A stretch of 64,000 nt of DNA from positions 68,286,755 through 68,350,754 of the forward strand of contig CM055095.1 in the NCBI GenBank assembly GCA_029204225.1, written 5' to 3'. Position 1 is the first letter of the stretch; each line of letters begins with the position of its first letter. This stretch comes from Diphasiastrum complanatum. Lineage: Eukaryota; Streptophyta; Lycopodiopsida; Lycopodiales; Lycopodiaceae. The notes under the pieces are model-generated. The model did no database searches and was not told the DNA's origin. It was given only the letters and a program-made list of their open reading frames with translations. Position numbers and translations under genes: made by a program. Below are positions 1-13,428 of this stretch, one piece after another.

Positions 1-388
1 GTTTTTACCAGATCTTTGCTGAAGGTCATATTCTATATGCGAAATATCATAGCTCCCAGCTGATCTAGTCGAGTTGAATCGATTCAAATTATCTTCTGAA
101 AGTTCAAAGTGACCTATCGCAAAACATTACAAAGAAAAACATGGAGAGAATAAAATTTTTCAAGTTGATTCACCAATTGATTTAAAGTGATTCAAAACTG
201 CTCAAACTGTGAGCCCTTGGAACCAGTCGAAACAGTCTGTAGCAACTTGTTGAGTGAAGTTATGACTCAGCTTGAGTAAATAATACCAATAGTTTATAGC
301 TTCAACTTTATAGTTTAACATGCCATTAGATAGATGTGATTTTTCATTGTGGTAAGGCATTCTCCTCATTCATCATTTGTTTTCTCAG

Positions 389-457
389 GCTACATTCCTT
401 GATCAGTCTGTCTCTATAGAGCATGCTCGCAGCTTTGGCCACGTGCACTTGTCGGAG
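389..457 (+). CDS. internal exon of an unidentified host gene
   Basis: A polypyrimidine stretch ending TTTTCTCAG precedes an open 69-bp segment of 23 codons (phase 0, reading ATFLDQSV...GHVHLSE) followed by GTGATT as a possible donor. The other two forward frames hit stops within this segment, so only one frame is usable. It joins in phase to the terminal exon at 1064-1138. The composition looks like real protein and not repeat, but I do not recognise the family. The donor is non-consensus, so the exon could run further or be joined through other small exons. Confidence 0.38.
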
Positions 458-591
458 GTGATTCCCGAACAGTATGGATGTTCGTTATTTTTTGACTTCA
501 TCACTTGTTCATGCTTCAAATTGCCAAATCAGGAATGCCCTTGAATCAGCAATTCTGGTTCTTACGCAATACTAGTTACACAGACCTGAAA

Positions 592-689
592 GATGCTTTC
601 TGAAGACTAAGCTTTAAGTAATCAATTCACTGCAGGTCCAGGTGCTTTCTGAAGACTAAGCTTTAAGTAATTAATTCACTGCAGGTCCA
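592..689. repeat. 49-bp tandem duplication
   Basis: Two adjacent 49-bp copies (592-640 and 641-689), each reading GGTGCTTTCTGAAGACTAAG... to ...CACTGCAGGTCCA, with only two visible differences. They lie in the presumed intron between the exons at 389-457 and 1064-1138, and each copy carries a CTGCAG that resembles an acceptor site. Confidence 0.85.
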
Positions 690-764
690 CTGGCCGAAAT
701 TCAGCAGAAACGTGATTTGTGATCTTTGAAGTCTGTAATTTTCTTATTAACCTTTAACATGCAG

Positions 765-1030
765 GTGGTAGCTCTTGCAGACCATTTTCATAACAAAGCC
801 ATCGTCTTGATTCATTTCTCTGCTCTGTATGGTCAAGAGGTAGGATGTATCGCTTTTGCATCCTCCAGTTGTAGCATGTTTGAAATGTTTTAAAATTCCT
901 GCTAGCTGCCCATTTTCTTAGTAAAGCAATCATCTGTTTCCCTGCTTGGTATGATGAAGGGCTAGGTTCTTTTGCTGTTGCATCCTCCATCTGTAGCATG
1001 TTTTCATGTTTGAAGATTTCTGGTAGCACT
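765..1030. repeat. diverged tandem duplication, unit about 130 bp
   Basis: Two successive blocks share the order of motifs CTAGCT/TAGCTC, CCATTTTC, AAAGC(A/C)ATC, CTCTGCT/CCTGCTTGGTATG, TTTTGC, GCATCCTCCA, TGTAGCATGTTT. The reverse strand happens to stay open across both units (91 codons); I treat that as a by-product of the duplication. Confidence 0.5.
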
Positions 1031-1063
1031 GGAAAGTCACACCTTCCTACTATGCATTTTCAG

Positions 1064-1138
1064 GAAATTTTAAGTGCGATAAAAAATTTGCCAGAGAGTC
1101 TTCAGAGCCGAGTTTCTGCCTTGACAGAAGGTTTTTAG
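1064..1138 (+). CDS. terminal exon of an unidentified host gene
   Basis: The acceptor TATGCATTTTCAG is followed by 24 codons (EILSAIKNLPESLQ...SALTEGF) and a TAG stop at 1136-1138. The peptide is helical and amphipathic, as in the C-terminus of an alpha-solenoid or coiled-coil protein, but I do not recognise the family. It is in phase with the exon at 389-457. Sequence after the stop (1139-3103) is AT-rich and would hold the 3' UTR. The gene would start to the left of this window. Confidence 0.42.
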   Translation, partial: EILSAIKNLPESLQSRVSALTEGF

Positions 1139-3103
1139 CTGATAGTCGATTTGGAAGTGCTTCTACAACCCATAAATCCATTGTTGGAATCGATCTTCAA
1201 GCAAATTTATAGCTGTCCATATTGATGGCAAGATTATCTGAAAAGATAATTTGTTCATATCTTTGGGCCCAGTTCTACAAGATTGTCACCAAACAGACGG
1301 TTGATGTTAAGATTCAATTGCTACATTACAAACAGACAGTGACAGTGCTCATTTGTACCCATAGATTAGAAAAAAATTACCTCTTAAGGCTTCTGTCATA
1401 TGCACCTGATATGGGCAAGTAGATGTCCAAGTTTTGAAATAACTAACAAATCAAAAGATTATCTTGTTTTTGTCATCGTCTAGGACAAGTACCTACTGAA
1501 TAGGTATTTTGAGTGATGATTTTTATCAATGGCAATGCAAGTGAATCACTATTCCTTTCAAGTTAGGTAGAGCTCATTGGAGTTATGTTTGATGAGCATA
1601 ACCGCAGATCATGTTTTGGCTTGGAAGTTAATCTGTGTTACTGGGGATATAGATTTGGATTAGAACGTGATTGAGCGCAGAGTTTGTTCAGATTAGGTTT
1701 GATACAAGTTTTTCAGATCTCGGATGTTCTTGATCTGCTTGTTTTAACTTATAGCACAACCCGATCAGTTTGTGACCAGCTTCACAATGATGGTCTTTCT
1801 TCTTCTTGTTTGAACATAATCAAATGCAAATAAACCTTTGACTGTACAGCAAGGATGTAGAGGTAGCATGGCATCGTTGGTAAAGATTTTATATCCAGAT
1901 TTCTATACTAAAGTAGTATTTTTGTGCTTTTATTTCAATTATAAGGGTACTCCAAGCTATGATGTATGATGCTTAAGAAATATGCACTTTTTAATGTTTA
2001 AAAACAATTCAAAGTATCTTGGATCATTTTACAGTTGTTCATGGGAAATATGTTGAGCAATAACATACATACCTTGTTTTATAGACATTTGGTATCACCC
2101 TTAAAATACAGAGACACCTACTTTAGGATCGTGCTATTCATGCAAAAATGAAGTCTGAATTTCTCTGAACCCATGAAAAAAGCTCAAAATCTGTGCATCG
2201 AGGTGTTAGTTGGACATCCTTTAAATTTTTGGTTACAGTACTTAAAGTTGAAACATATTGACGAGTATGTTTTTGGATCAGTTACACAGGTTGGATGTAC
2301 GGTGATTTGTCAATTGTGGACACTTGAATTTTCAATTTATTTTATCATAATCACTTCCAGAACGTATTCAACCTTATTAAGTACCGAAGTCCTTTGGGGA
2401 AGCAAAATTTCACATGCTATACATTGCAACGGGAATATAAAGATGAAGAAAGCCCAACTTTTGGAATTGTTTTACCTTTGTGGAAGCTATTTTGGGCAAG
2501 TTTCCAATGCATGCATGAATTTTCTCACTCATTAGTGCATGAGAACATCATTCACATAAGAAGGCATAGAAACATATGATTTGTGTTGTTTTAATACCAT
2601 GTGTGCTACAATTTCACTTACAGCTGCCTTACATGTGGGCATTATGCAGTTAATAATTTCTCAAAGTCAGCATGGAGGGACTGAATTTGAAAGAAGCTTA
2701 TCACTAAAGCTGTAGCGTACAAACTTGAAATTTTACATCTTGTACATAATACAAAAGCATACATATAAGCACAAACAATCTATAATTTGAGGTTTGATGA
2801 CATGAGTATAAAATACCAAATAATTGCTACATATCAAAGTTGCAATGGGTGTTCTAGGTTTTGATAGGGTGTTGAAAAATGGGATTTTCATGGGTTTTTG
2901 TGGTAATATTTTTTGCAAAAAATTTTTTGCAATGTATAAGACTTACTTTCCCAAATACAATCATATTTATTGTCGATGCGCTGAATAAACATGCATTGAT
3001 TGGCAGCTATACTAAACCATCTAAAATCATAACAAACTATATCGACCCATGTATGCCTCAGAATGATCCCTAGGATAAAAAATCCCAATTGACCCAATTC
3101 TAG
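1139..3103. other. AT-rich intergenic sequence, no recognisable gene
   Basis: About 2 kb with only short open frames and no motif I recognise. It probably holds the 3' UTR of the gene to the left and then ordinary intergenic DNA. Confidence 0.5.
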
Positions 3104-3420
3104 CTACAAGGGTAAAATCATCTTCTTTCTAACCCTTCGAGTGTCATTATCAACTAGTTGTAACTTGCTAGAAGGTTGTGAATAGTTGTGCATATCACTT
3201 GCTGGAAGGCTATTAAGAACCATGTATATAAATTGTTGCTTCTCTACAGTAGCTCTTGCTTCTTGTAGTTGCCTCGCTATTCCTTTGAGCTTCTCAATAT
3301 GTGGAGCCATTGATTCATCTTCCATCATCTTGATGTCACTCACTTGTTTTGTAAGTAACAAATTTATGCATGATACTTCCCTTGCTTGATTGATAGATCT
3401 AAGCTCTAGGAGAGGAAGAA
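3104..3420 (-). pseudogene. Ty1/copia gag fragment
   Basis: On the minus strand the frame reads a copia capsid segment: DIKMMEDESMAPHIEKLK, then VLNSLPASD and a run ending NDTRRVRKK. This matches the UBN2/retrotran_gag pattern of copia Gag, in which 'EHIxxFxxI...VLxSLPxSY' is followed by 'EETRR'. No zinc knuckle, protease or LTR is visible nearby. Both ends are lost, so it is a relic. Confidence 0.6.
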
Positions 3421-4039
3421 AATCCTCTTGATTGAACTTCTACCAACACTACAAACAGAAAACATGACCCTCATGAAATTGAAAGGAAATATTAGAAGAA
3501 ACAGAACACATGCTTACCAACCACACTTGGCATTGACTGTCGTGTTGTTGTTGACTAGTTGGCACTTGCAGATACGACATTCTCCTCACAAGACAAGGGT
3601 AGTAGAGTCTTCTCCTCTCCTCCAATGTACCCTTTCCCATTTCTAAACCTGAAAAATATGTCTTCCTTCTCCATGCCCACCCACATACATAGGTGGAGAG
3701 GAGGGATGAGCTAGGAGAGCTGGTAACGATATTTAGGCTACAAAATCATTGCGAAAGTAATGGGCTCTACTTTCCTAGTTGCAAAGGCACCGTTAAACTT
3801 AGGTAGTGTACCCAAAATTGCCTAATATTAGCTCTTTTTGTCCTAACTCGTCATTTGGGCATTGTTTCCAACTTGCAAAGACACCATAACAAAGGTCTCA
3901 ATGTTTTCTTTCTAACAAGCCTCGCACACTCTAGTCTGATAAATAAATTATGGCTACTTTGTGTCTTCCAAGACATCAACTCTTAGTACCTTTTGTACTT
4001 AAACCAATTGTCAAAGTATCTACCACAATCCTTGGGGTC

Positions 4040-5245
4040 ACCAAACCCTAAAACATTTGAACAACCAACCTCTTACCAATATAGAAACATGGGCATTTGC
4101 CTAAGTGATACAACCAAGGCCTGCCCATTAAAATAGAGTAGTTTGGTTGCTCAACAAATCAAATAACAAAAAAATTCACGATAAATCAATTATCTTGAAT
4201 AAATACCATAATTCTTTTAGTTCTCCAACAAGCTTTCATTTGACTGAATATCCCTGACCATTCTTTGAGTTGGTTTGATATCTATTAATTTGAGAGGATG
4301 TGTAGTTTCTTTTGTCATTTCAAACTAGAACTCGAATCAATTGGTATACGTTCGATTAAAAAATCATTAATAGTGATATCAAATTTTGGCACACCCAAAT
4401 TGCCTAGATCCACTACTAATAGAAAAATCTCCAATAGTTTCGTCTTCTTTTTCTTGCTTTACTTGAGCCAAACAATTGAGTTGCTTTTGATAATAGTTAT
4501 TATCTGCCAATAATTGTTGAAATGCTATATTGGATTTAATGAAACCAATGTAAAAAAATTTATTGTATTTATTTTTTTGGCTTCAAAAATGTGGATCCAT
4601 GATAGCTTTCGATAGTCTAGAGGTTGTCGAAATTTTTTCTTCCTCAAATATAACTTTTTTTGAATGTTGATAAGTTTGTATCTCATAATTCAGCAATTTT
4701 TGAGCTTTTTCTAATATATATTTTTTAGCAACTTTTGAGCATTATGATCATAGTTTGGAATATTCTTTAGATCTTCTAGAGTTAGAGATTTGTTGACTTT
4801 AGACTCATTCTTTTATGTATGTTTGTTCTTTCATGGCTTAATAGATTTTCTTTAATACCCTTGGCAACATTATACATTAAAGCTTTATTGATTTCTTCAA
4901 TATCACTGGGCCAAGATGAATCAGCTACTTGAACAATATCTTCTTTTGTAAATTCTACTCTTTGCACCACAACATTTGTTTATTTGGATAAACTTCTATT
5001 GCTATCGTTGTAGGAGTCAGTAGATATTTGATCAACACTTTTGGTTTCTGAGCTTTTGAACATTCAATGTTGATCTGACCTTCTTCAAAATAATTAGAAC
5101 ATAAGAGTACATAACCAATCTGCCTTCATAGTTCAGGGCATTTTGGAGAATAATGGCCTGGAGCTCCACAATCATAACATACTTTGGTGTTTCTCTTGGT
5201 AGTTGGCTAGAGATCACATAAATAACCATCTATGTAGGTGACACT
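4040..5245 (-). pseudogene. Ty3/gypsy gag-protease relic
   Basis: Reading the minus strand from high to low coordinates there is a CCHC zinc knuckle (CYDCGAPGHYSPKC, about 5140-5185), a second decayed knuckle, then a linker reading VVQRVE...WPSDIEEINKAL. The linker resembles the gypsy at 58.1-58.2 kb, which has VQRIEVES...WPDLEEKINK. A retropepsin-like IPIDSSSS follows near 4330, then MGRPWLYH near 4100, which marks the end of the protease domain. Many stops and frameshifts are present. It is a diverged relative of the gypsy at 54.5-58.4 kb. Confidence 0.62.
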
Positions 5246-5857
5246 TGTGAAAACTCGTAAATTGCAACTTGAGTATTTTGAGGCCCATGCGGGTGGGTTC
5301 TAGTTGCTCATTTAAATTTTTTCACACTGTTAGCATGTGTGTAGATGTCTAGGGAGGCTCTTGTTCATATCTGTTATTGGCCTAAAGTGTTTGAAGAAGG
5401 TGAACCCTTGAAACTAGTCCAGATTGCTTTGTTACCATTGATATTGATGAAGGGAGATAAGTGGATTGTGAAAATTTCAGAGATTCAAAACACACTTAAT
5501 GAATCACTAAGATCTTGTCCAAATTTGGTTGCACATCTAGATTTAGCTACAAGATAGAAATCATCACTTTACACATGCTACAACTTGAAAATGCATGAAT
5601 ATCTAATCATAAGCACTTAGATCCGACTTGGTAGTGTCCCTGTCCGTACAATAGCAATAGCAAATCACATTCTGCACACTAGAAATCAAGATATCTTGAG
5701 AAATACACATGAGATGGACATATAATCAAAAGAGATGAATTCTTCACATCAAATGAGAATACAAAGATTATTTCTCCACCTTGGTACTGCTATTTATAAC
5801 TGCCAAAATGTCACTTGGCTACTTTTCCTAAACTAGCCCTAAAATGGTAGCTTCTTG
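5246..5857. other. unassigned; one short open frame
   Basis: A plus-strand frame of 70 codons (5345-5557, MSREALVHICYWPKVFEEG...) is open but matches nothing I know. No convincing splice sites or promoter are visible. The sequence up to 5857 flanks the copia at 5858. Confidence 0.3.
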
Positions 5858-6656
5858 TGTTGCGAAACAGTTTCTTTTTCATTTTCGTTGTTGCGAACGA
5901 TTTTATGTCTTTGAATTTTCTTTTGCACGGAAGCTTCACAGGAACTTAGACACGCAACTGCACATCATAGAACATATTCTATTCTAGCAATCAAGACAGA
6001 TGGTACAAGACAAGGAGAGGCACGAAAATAGAGCAACTGTATTATCAGTTTGATTTGGGAGCGAGATCGTCAGTGTCTCGCTTTTTGGCGGCCTGAAGCT
6101 CTGCTCTTTTGTTGTGTTCTGCTTGTTGGCAGACTTTCATGCATAGCTCTTTTGTTTCTATTATTTTTCATTTATGCTCTACTCACTACGTCTCTCACTG
6201 TCTCTTACAAAAATTCTGTCTATTCAGATTCTACATTATGATTCAGGAAAATAGTTTATATATCTCCACTGCGTGGAGTTTACAAGACAACTAAAACAGA
6301 GAATTACAAGAGTAGTTAATGCTGATCAACTAATCAGTTAATCTCCGTTGCTGCTATCCATTTCAGCTGGGCGTGAAGTCTAGGACTCCAAGCCCGTTGA
6401 GCTGCCAACTGGCAGCGCGAAGGATTCTCCTTCATTTCTTTCGTTTCCTTTCGTTCTTTTCATTTCTTTCGTATCTTTTTGTTGTGCGTCGCTTTGCGGT
6501 TGTTGCGGTCCTGGAGGTATGTTTACAATTCAGAATGATTCGTAAATTGTTTGTCCTTCGAGTCAAGGGACGTTGACCTTCGCGAATTGTTCTCCGTTCG
6601 ACCTTCGCTTTGTGTTCGTGTTGTGGCGAAGTTGTAGGAGTTCACCATTTCTAACA
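5858..6656 (-). repeat. 3' LTR of the 5.9-11.5 kb copia
   Basis: 799 bp. On the minus strand it begins TGTTAGAAATGG directly after the polypurine tract and ends CTGTTTCGCAACA. It aligns along most of its length with 10727-11482. Confidence 0.88.
6254..6267 (-). promoter_or_regulatory. TATA box of copia LTR
   Basis: The minus strand reads GGAGATATATAAAC. The same motif sits at the equivalent place in the other LTR (11123-11136), so it is a conserved LTR promoter element. Confidence 0.6.
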
Positions 6657-6670
6657 CTCCCTCTTGAACC
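6657..6670 (-). promoter_or_regulatory. polypurine tract
   Basis: The minus strand reads GGTTCAAGAGGGAG immediately before the TGTTAG of the 3' LTR. This is the expected plus-strand primer position. Confidence 0.7.
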
Positions 6671-9600
6671 TTGCAGCTTTGCACGTTAAATCCAATTGCC
6701 TTTTTGTGCTTGGCAAATAGTGGCCTGTTGAGCGGCTTTGTGAGCAGAGCTGCAATCATGTTTTTTGATTTTATATACTGAACCTGGAGCTCTCCTTTTA
6801 AGATTAAATGTCGAATGTGATGGTACTTCAGAGGTATATGTTTTGTCTTTGAATGGAAGACATGATCCTGGGACAGATAGATGGCACTTTGAGAGTCCAT
6901 CATCATCGTGCTTGGCCCTTCTTGTGGTATCCCGATTGCCTCCAGCATCATCTGCAGCCACACTATCTCGTTCGCCACCTTTGAAGCTGCGACGTATTTA
7001 GCTTCAAAGAGAACTGAGCCACCAAGGTTTGCTTTTTGCATATCCAGCTGATTATAGCTCTGCACGCTATGGTACATCCTCCAGTTATGGACTTGCTGTC
7101 ATCTTTGCAGCTCACCCAGCTCGCATCACTGTAGTGGTGCAGCTCGAATCCTTTTTCTTCATTTTCAGCTCTGTAGGTTAATCTCATATTCCGGGTACCC
7201 TTCAGATACTGTAGGATTCGTTTTGCCATTTTCCAATGTGCCAGGCCAGAATTGGAAGAGAATTGGCTCAAGGCGTAAACAGAGAAAGCTAGATCGGGTC
7301 TAGTACAAATTGTGAGGTACATCATACTACCGATCAAATTTTGGTAGGGTATACTTGCCATTTTCCGTTCTTCTTCTTCCGTTTTTGGGCAATCTTGCTT
7401 CATCGACTTGGATCCAGCTATCATTGGTGTGAGCTTTTCTTTGTAGTCCATCATGTGGTACTACTTGAGCACCTTTCTGGCGTATTCTGACTGACTCAAG
7501 TGCATTTCGCCCTTTGTTCGATTTCTTCTGATCTCCAGCCCGAGGCATTTTGTTGCTTCTCCAAGATCTGTGATTTCATAACTTTCAAAAATTAGACTCT
7601 TCGTGTCTTTGATCAGCATCAAGGAATTTTCTATCATTAGGAAATCATCCACGAAGATTGTCAGTATCACAAAATCTTTTCCTACTCTTATAATGTAGAC
7701 ATTGCAGTTTGGTTGTATAGGATTGAAGTTTAGAGACTTCAGAAGACCATCGAGCTTCTTATACCAAGCTCGTGATGCTTGTATTAGACCATAGATGCAT
7801 CTCTACAACCGACAAACATATTGTCGATTGTCGGGGTCTTCAAGACCTTCAGGCTGCTTCATGAATATTTTCTCCTCTAGATCTCCGTGGAGAAAGGCTG
7901 TTTTCACGTCAATCTGGTGAATTTCCAGATTGTGCTGTGTGGCATATGCAAGGAGTAGTTGTATGCTTGTCATCTTGACCATCGGCGAATATGTGTCGAA
8001 ATAATCAACACCATATCTCTGCGTGTAGCCCTTCGCAACAAGCCTTGCTTTGTAGCAGCCAATGGTGCCATCTGATTTTATCTTTTTCTTGTATACCCAC
8101 TTGCAGTCGACTATTTTTTTTGTTTTCAGGTAGTGGCTCTAATGTCCACGCCTCGTTCCGCCTCATTGACTCGATCTCCTATGACATTTCTTGCTTCCAA
8201 AATTCTCCCTCTGGACTCTGGATAACTTCTTGATATGTTGTTGGCTCTTCAGTGAAGCTGCAATACTCGAACTATGTGTCTTCACTCCACTGAAGGTTGT
8301 CAGAGTAACGATCTGGAGGTCTTCTCTGTCTTGTTGACCTTCTAGGATCGTTTTGTCACTGTTCGAACGTTATTTGTTCCCAAATTTGATCTTATGCTTC
8401 CTGTTGCTCTGGAATCTGTGGCTCTGCATTCTGATTTGATGTTTGTCCTCGATCTCCTTCTTGAATGGGCAGTAGTGTAAAGATCTCATGGCCTCTTTCG
8501 TCTTTCAGTCCAGGGAATGTGGACTCATTGAACTTCACATCTCTGCTCGAAACAACCTTCTTCGTGGTTGGATCGTAGAGCCTGTACACTTGTCTTCCGT
8601 TCGAATAGCCGACCATGATTGTTTTCTCTGATTTGTCATCGAGCTTGCTTCTTTTGTCTTTTGGAATGTGCTTATATGCTGCACATCCGAATACACGTAC
8701 GTATGATAGATCAAGCTTTTTACCTGTTCACATTTCGTACGACGTCTTGTTATCCAGTGCTGTCATTGTTGATATGTTCTGCAGGTATACAGCTGCAACT
8801 ATTGCCTCAGTCTAGAATTGACTTGGCAATTGAGCCTGTGCCATTATGCATCTGGCTTCTTCGACTAGCGTTCTGTTTCTTCTTTCTGCAACACCATTGT
8901 ACTCTAGTGTGTATGCAGGAGTGAACTGGTGCTCAATCCCCTGTTCTTCACAAAATTTTGAGAATTCTTTGCTTTTGTATTCACCTTCGTTGTCAGATCT
9001 GAGGATCTGTATCTTTTTCAAGGTGTTTCGCTCTGCAAATTCCACAAACTTCTTGAAGGAATCATACACTTCGGATTTCTTCTTTAAGTAGTAGATCATG
9101 GTCATCCGGCTGTAATCATCTATGAGCGTCAAAAAATACCTCGAACCTGAGAGCGAATCCATCTTCATCAGTCCACAGACATAAGAGTGGACGAGCTCAA
9201 AAACTTCCTTGGCTCTTCTTTCCTCATGCATGAATGGATTTCGATGTTGTTTGCCTTTCTGACAGGCTTCGTAGAACTCAGTTTTGGGCTTGTGACCTGT
9301 GACTATGTCTTTTGTGCACATGTCATACAGGCTCCGCATGTTCAGATGATACATTCTCCTATGCCAGAGCTGGTCTTCATTTTCTGATGCATTTAATATG
9401 CTATCAGAGTTGCTCACTATTTTGGCCTGGTAGAGGTTTGCTTCTCTGCATCCGACTGTCAGCAACTTGTTTATCATTTTCTCGATCATACGGCATGTGT
9501 TGCCGTCGAACAAAACTCGAATGTCAAGATGTGCCATCTTGGAGACTGATAGCAGATCTTTTCTGAGTGAGGGCACATAGAGTGCTCCTGGCAGCTCTGC

Positions 9601-10664
9601 TTGGCCTGATAGTGTTTACAGCTGTAGAGTGCCGATGCCTTTGACATCGTGTCTGCTCCCATCACCTAAAATCACTGCTCTGTTGTTTTTTAGCTCTCTG
9701 AATTCGATCAAGATCTTCTTGTTGCAGAATCAATGACCACATCGTAGTCGTGTTCAGTGTAGCTGGTTGAAGCTTCATCAAGTATCATGAAAGCTTCGTC
9801 ACCTCTATCAACATCCTTGGATGACTCTGCAACATTAGCTTTTTCAGCTTTGTTCTTTCTTTTTGGGTTGAATCTGCAATCGTATGCAGAATGCCCCTTC
9901 TTCTTGCAGTTCATACAAGGTATTGCTGGATTGAACCAACATTTGTTGGCTGTATGGTCTGGTTTGTGACAGTGATCATAGGAAGAAGATTGTTGATTCG
10001 AGGACTTCGTCTTCTCGAATCTTGGTTTGTTCTTGTTTTTCTTCTTTCCCTTCGTGAAAAGGGCCTTCTCATGATTACTGCTTCCCTCTCCTTCGTCCCT
10101 CATTAGTCTCTCATCAGCGACGAGACTGACTGCTTTGTTGAATGTCATATCTGGTAGACTCAGTATGAGCATTCTCCAAGGCTGATAGGACGTCGGTAGA
10201 TATTTCATGAAGTACATCAGCTGCTGTGGTGCTGGGACCTAGTGCTCCTGTCCTGATGCAGCGAACTGAGCAAAGATCGTTTTGATCTTCTCAACGTGCT
10301 GATCCAACTAGTTGTCATCCCATCGTATGGATTGCAGCTGATTGTGAAGGTGCATGAACGAAGCTACAATCCTCACTTCATACTTCTATTTTAATCTTTC
10401 CCATGCTGCATGGCTGCTTTCGCAGTCTTCAATCTGCATGAGTAGATCTTCATTTATGGATGAAACGATGATCGCCATTGCGCGCTCGTCTTTTTTGATC
10501 CATTCAGCTCTCCTTGGGTCTCCCTTTGGAGGCTGCACCTCTGAGAGTTCGGTCACCAACCAGATGCCTTTGTCCTTGATAAGTGTTTTGATTTTGAATA
10601 TCTAGATTCTGTAATTTGTGCCATCAAGACTGATTTCTACTCTTGTCTGGATTGTTGTAGCCAT
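6660..10664 (-). pseudogene. copia Gag-Pol polyprotein, broken
   Basis: A gag start at 10664 (MATTIQTRVEIS) is followed by capsid and two CCHC-type knuckles near 9900-9960 (CHKPDHTANKC is incomplete; CMNCKKKGHSAYDC is intact). The GAG-pre-integrase region (LWHRRMYHLN) lies near 9380. The integrase core near 9300-8800 carries FLTLIDDYSR, SDNEGEY and NGVAERRNRT, so all three catalytic acidic residues can be seen. RT follows (VDDFLMIE near 7650), then RNase H with the YSDASW motif and the element's end near 6660. Stops interrupt it repeatedly, many of them TAG where Gln or Trp is expected (for example at the gag WxxK and LKQKY positions). It is a dead copy. Confidence 0.85.
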
Positions 10665-10713
10665 ATTGTGTTGTCTAGAAATCACTGCTTAGATATTAGT
10701 AGTGATAACCTGT

Positions 10714-10726
10714 GGCTCTGATACCA
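10714..10726 (-). promoter_or_regulatory. primer-binding site (tRNA-iMet)
   Basis: The minus strand reads TGGTATCAGAGCC directly after the 5' LTR end CGACA. This is complementary to the 3' end of plant initiator tRNA-Met. Confidence 0.88.
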
Positions 10727-11482
10727 TGTCGCGAAACTGTTTCTTTTTCATTTTTGTTGTCGCGAACGATTTTGTGTCTTTGAATTCTCTTTTGCGCGAA
10801 AGCTTCACAGGAACCTAGACACGCGACTGTACATCACAGAACACATTCTATTCTAGCAATCAAGACAGATGGTACAAGACAAGGAGATGCACAAAAATGG
10901 AGCAACTGTATTATTAGTTTGATTTGGGAGCGAGATCGTCAGTGTCTCGCTCGTTAACGGCCTGACGCTCTGCTCTTTCACTGTGTTCTGCTCGTTGGCA
11001 GACTTTCATGCGTAGCTCTTTCGTTTCTATTATTTTTCTTTTCTGCTCTACTCACTATGTCTCTCACTGTCTCTTACAGAAATTCTATCTATTCAGATTC
11101 TACATTATGATTCAGGAGAATAGTTTATATATCTCCACTGCATGGAGTTTACAAGACAGCTAAAACAGATAATCACAAGAGTAGTTAATGCTAATCAACT
11201 AATTAGTTAATCTCCGTCGTTGCTATCCGTTTCAACTGGGCGTGAAGTCTAGGACTCCAAGCCCGTTGAGCTGCCAGATGGCAGTGTGAAGGATTTCCCT
11301 TCGTTTCTTTCGTTTCTTTTCATTTCCTTTCATTTTTTTTGGTTTCTTTCATATCTTCTCGTTTTGCGTCCCTTTGCAGTTGTTGCGGTCCTGGAGGTAT
11401 GTTTACAATTCACGAATGATTCGCAAATCGTTCATCCTTTGAGTCAAGGGACATTGACCTTCGCAAATTGTTCTCCGTTTGT
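10727..11482 (-). repeat. 5' LTR of the 5.9-11.5 kb copia, truncated
   Basis: Homologous to 5858-6656 but lacking the outer ~66 bp that should end in CTAACA on the plus strand. It keeps the TATA motif and the C/T-rich TTTCTTTCG segment. Confidence 0.86.
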
Positions 11483-11526
11483 TAAAATTGAAAAATATCC
11501 ATATTGATTTCTTGGCTTGCTACAAA

Positions 11527-12018
11527 TGTTGTACCATGCAAGTATATAGCTCATTAATGCAAAAATGCCAAGTTTGGCCTACATAGAACTCGAGCTACAT
11601 GGTTATGTATTATCTAGTTTGATAAATGCAACTTGCATATAGTTTGTAGACATAGAATTAGCATGATTATGCTTGTAGAAACTCGTGGCAACTCACATGC
11701 ATTAATTGTAAGTGATCCATAGTGACATGCAAGGCATGCACAAAGTTTAATGAACACATGCATGATGATTTGGACATTTCTAGTTAGAACTAGTACACTT
11801 GTAAAATGTTGGTAGAATTTCATGCATGACAAGTGACAAATGTCACATAGACTCTAGATGTCACTTGATATGTCATTTTGGAATGGATGGATGTGGTTCT
11901 ACCTCGAGCTACCTCAATCTCCATAAATATGTGTAGCTCTCCACACAATCAATGATGAAGAACCAAAGTTTTGTAGCTATCTCATGCCATTTTAGATCTA
12001 AACAAATATTGCTTGTTA

Positions 12019-12102
<84 letters not shown>

Positions 12103-12336
12103 ACTCGTGTTGAGGCTAATGCTCATACACTGAAATCTTGTACTTTTATTCATTTTTTGATTCATTGCTATTATATTCTGTTGATTAGCATGCTAGATTG
12201 TGAATTAGCCATTTCTTCTGAACTAGATTTTGTTGATCAATCTAGAATCAGGTTATAGTGCCAATCACAAAGCTTAATTAAGATCAGTCACTCTTGTGTA
12301 CATTCCCCACACGTGTGAATTCTAGAAATTTTGTCA
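11527..12336 (+). repeat. LTR 1 with (CT)n tract
   Basis: Starts TGTTGTACCATGC and ends TTTTGTCA. It carries a (CT)n run at 12025-12101 and ACACGTGTG near its end. Outside the CT run it differs from LTR 2 at roughly 15-20 positions by eye. Confidence 0.85.
12025..12101. repeat. (CT)n microsatellite, about 77 bp
   Basis: A pure dinucleotide run inside LTR 1. Its homologue in LTR 2 is about 113 bp. Confidence 0.95.
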
Positions 12337-12349
12337 TGGTATCAGAGCC
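12337..12349 (+). promoter_or_regulatory. primer-binding site (tRNA-iMet)
   Basis: TGGTATCAGAGCC immediately after LTR 1. Confidence 0.85.
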
Positions 12350-12585
12350 TTATTAAGCTTTGCATGCTAATAGCTCTGATTGTACAAGAAACTGAGAGCT
12401 AAATCAAGCAAAAAAGTAGTTTTGCACTTTTTCTAACCTTTCTCTGAAGTGTATTTTGATCAAATCGGACTTGAACTGAATTTTTAGACCTGAATTGAGG
12501 TAGTATGGAATTCTGGAATTCCGCACGTGTGAAAATCAGAGTTTTTCAGTCCCTTTGTTCTACTTACTTATAGATCCAAAGATAA

Positions 12586-13428
<843 letters not shown>

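Larger units (their letters stand above)
5858..11482 (-). mobile_element. degenerate full-structure Ty1/copia retrotransposon
   Basis: Direct LTR copies lie at 5858-6656 (3' LTR) and 10727-11482 (5' LTR, truncated). Between them are a PBS, gag, protease, integrase, RT and RNase H in copia order on the minus strand, then a polypurine tract. The outermost ~66 bp of the 5' LTR are missing: the match stops after TTGTTCTCCGTT. Target-site duplications therefore cannot be tested. Many stops and frameshifts show it is not autonomous. Confidence 0.9.

Noticed and set aside
754-1029. 91-codon minus-strand open frame
   Set aside because: It lies across a diverged tandem duplication in a probable intron and has no recognisable domain.
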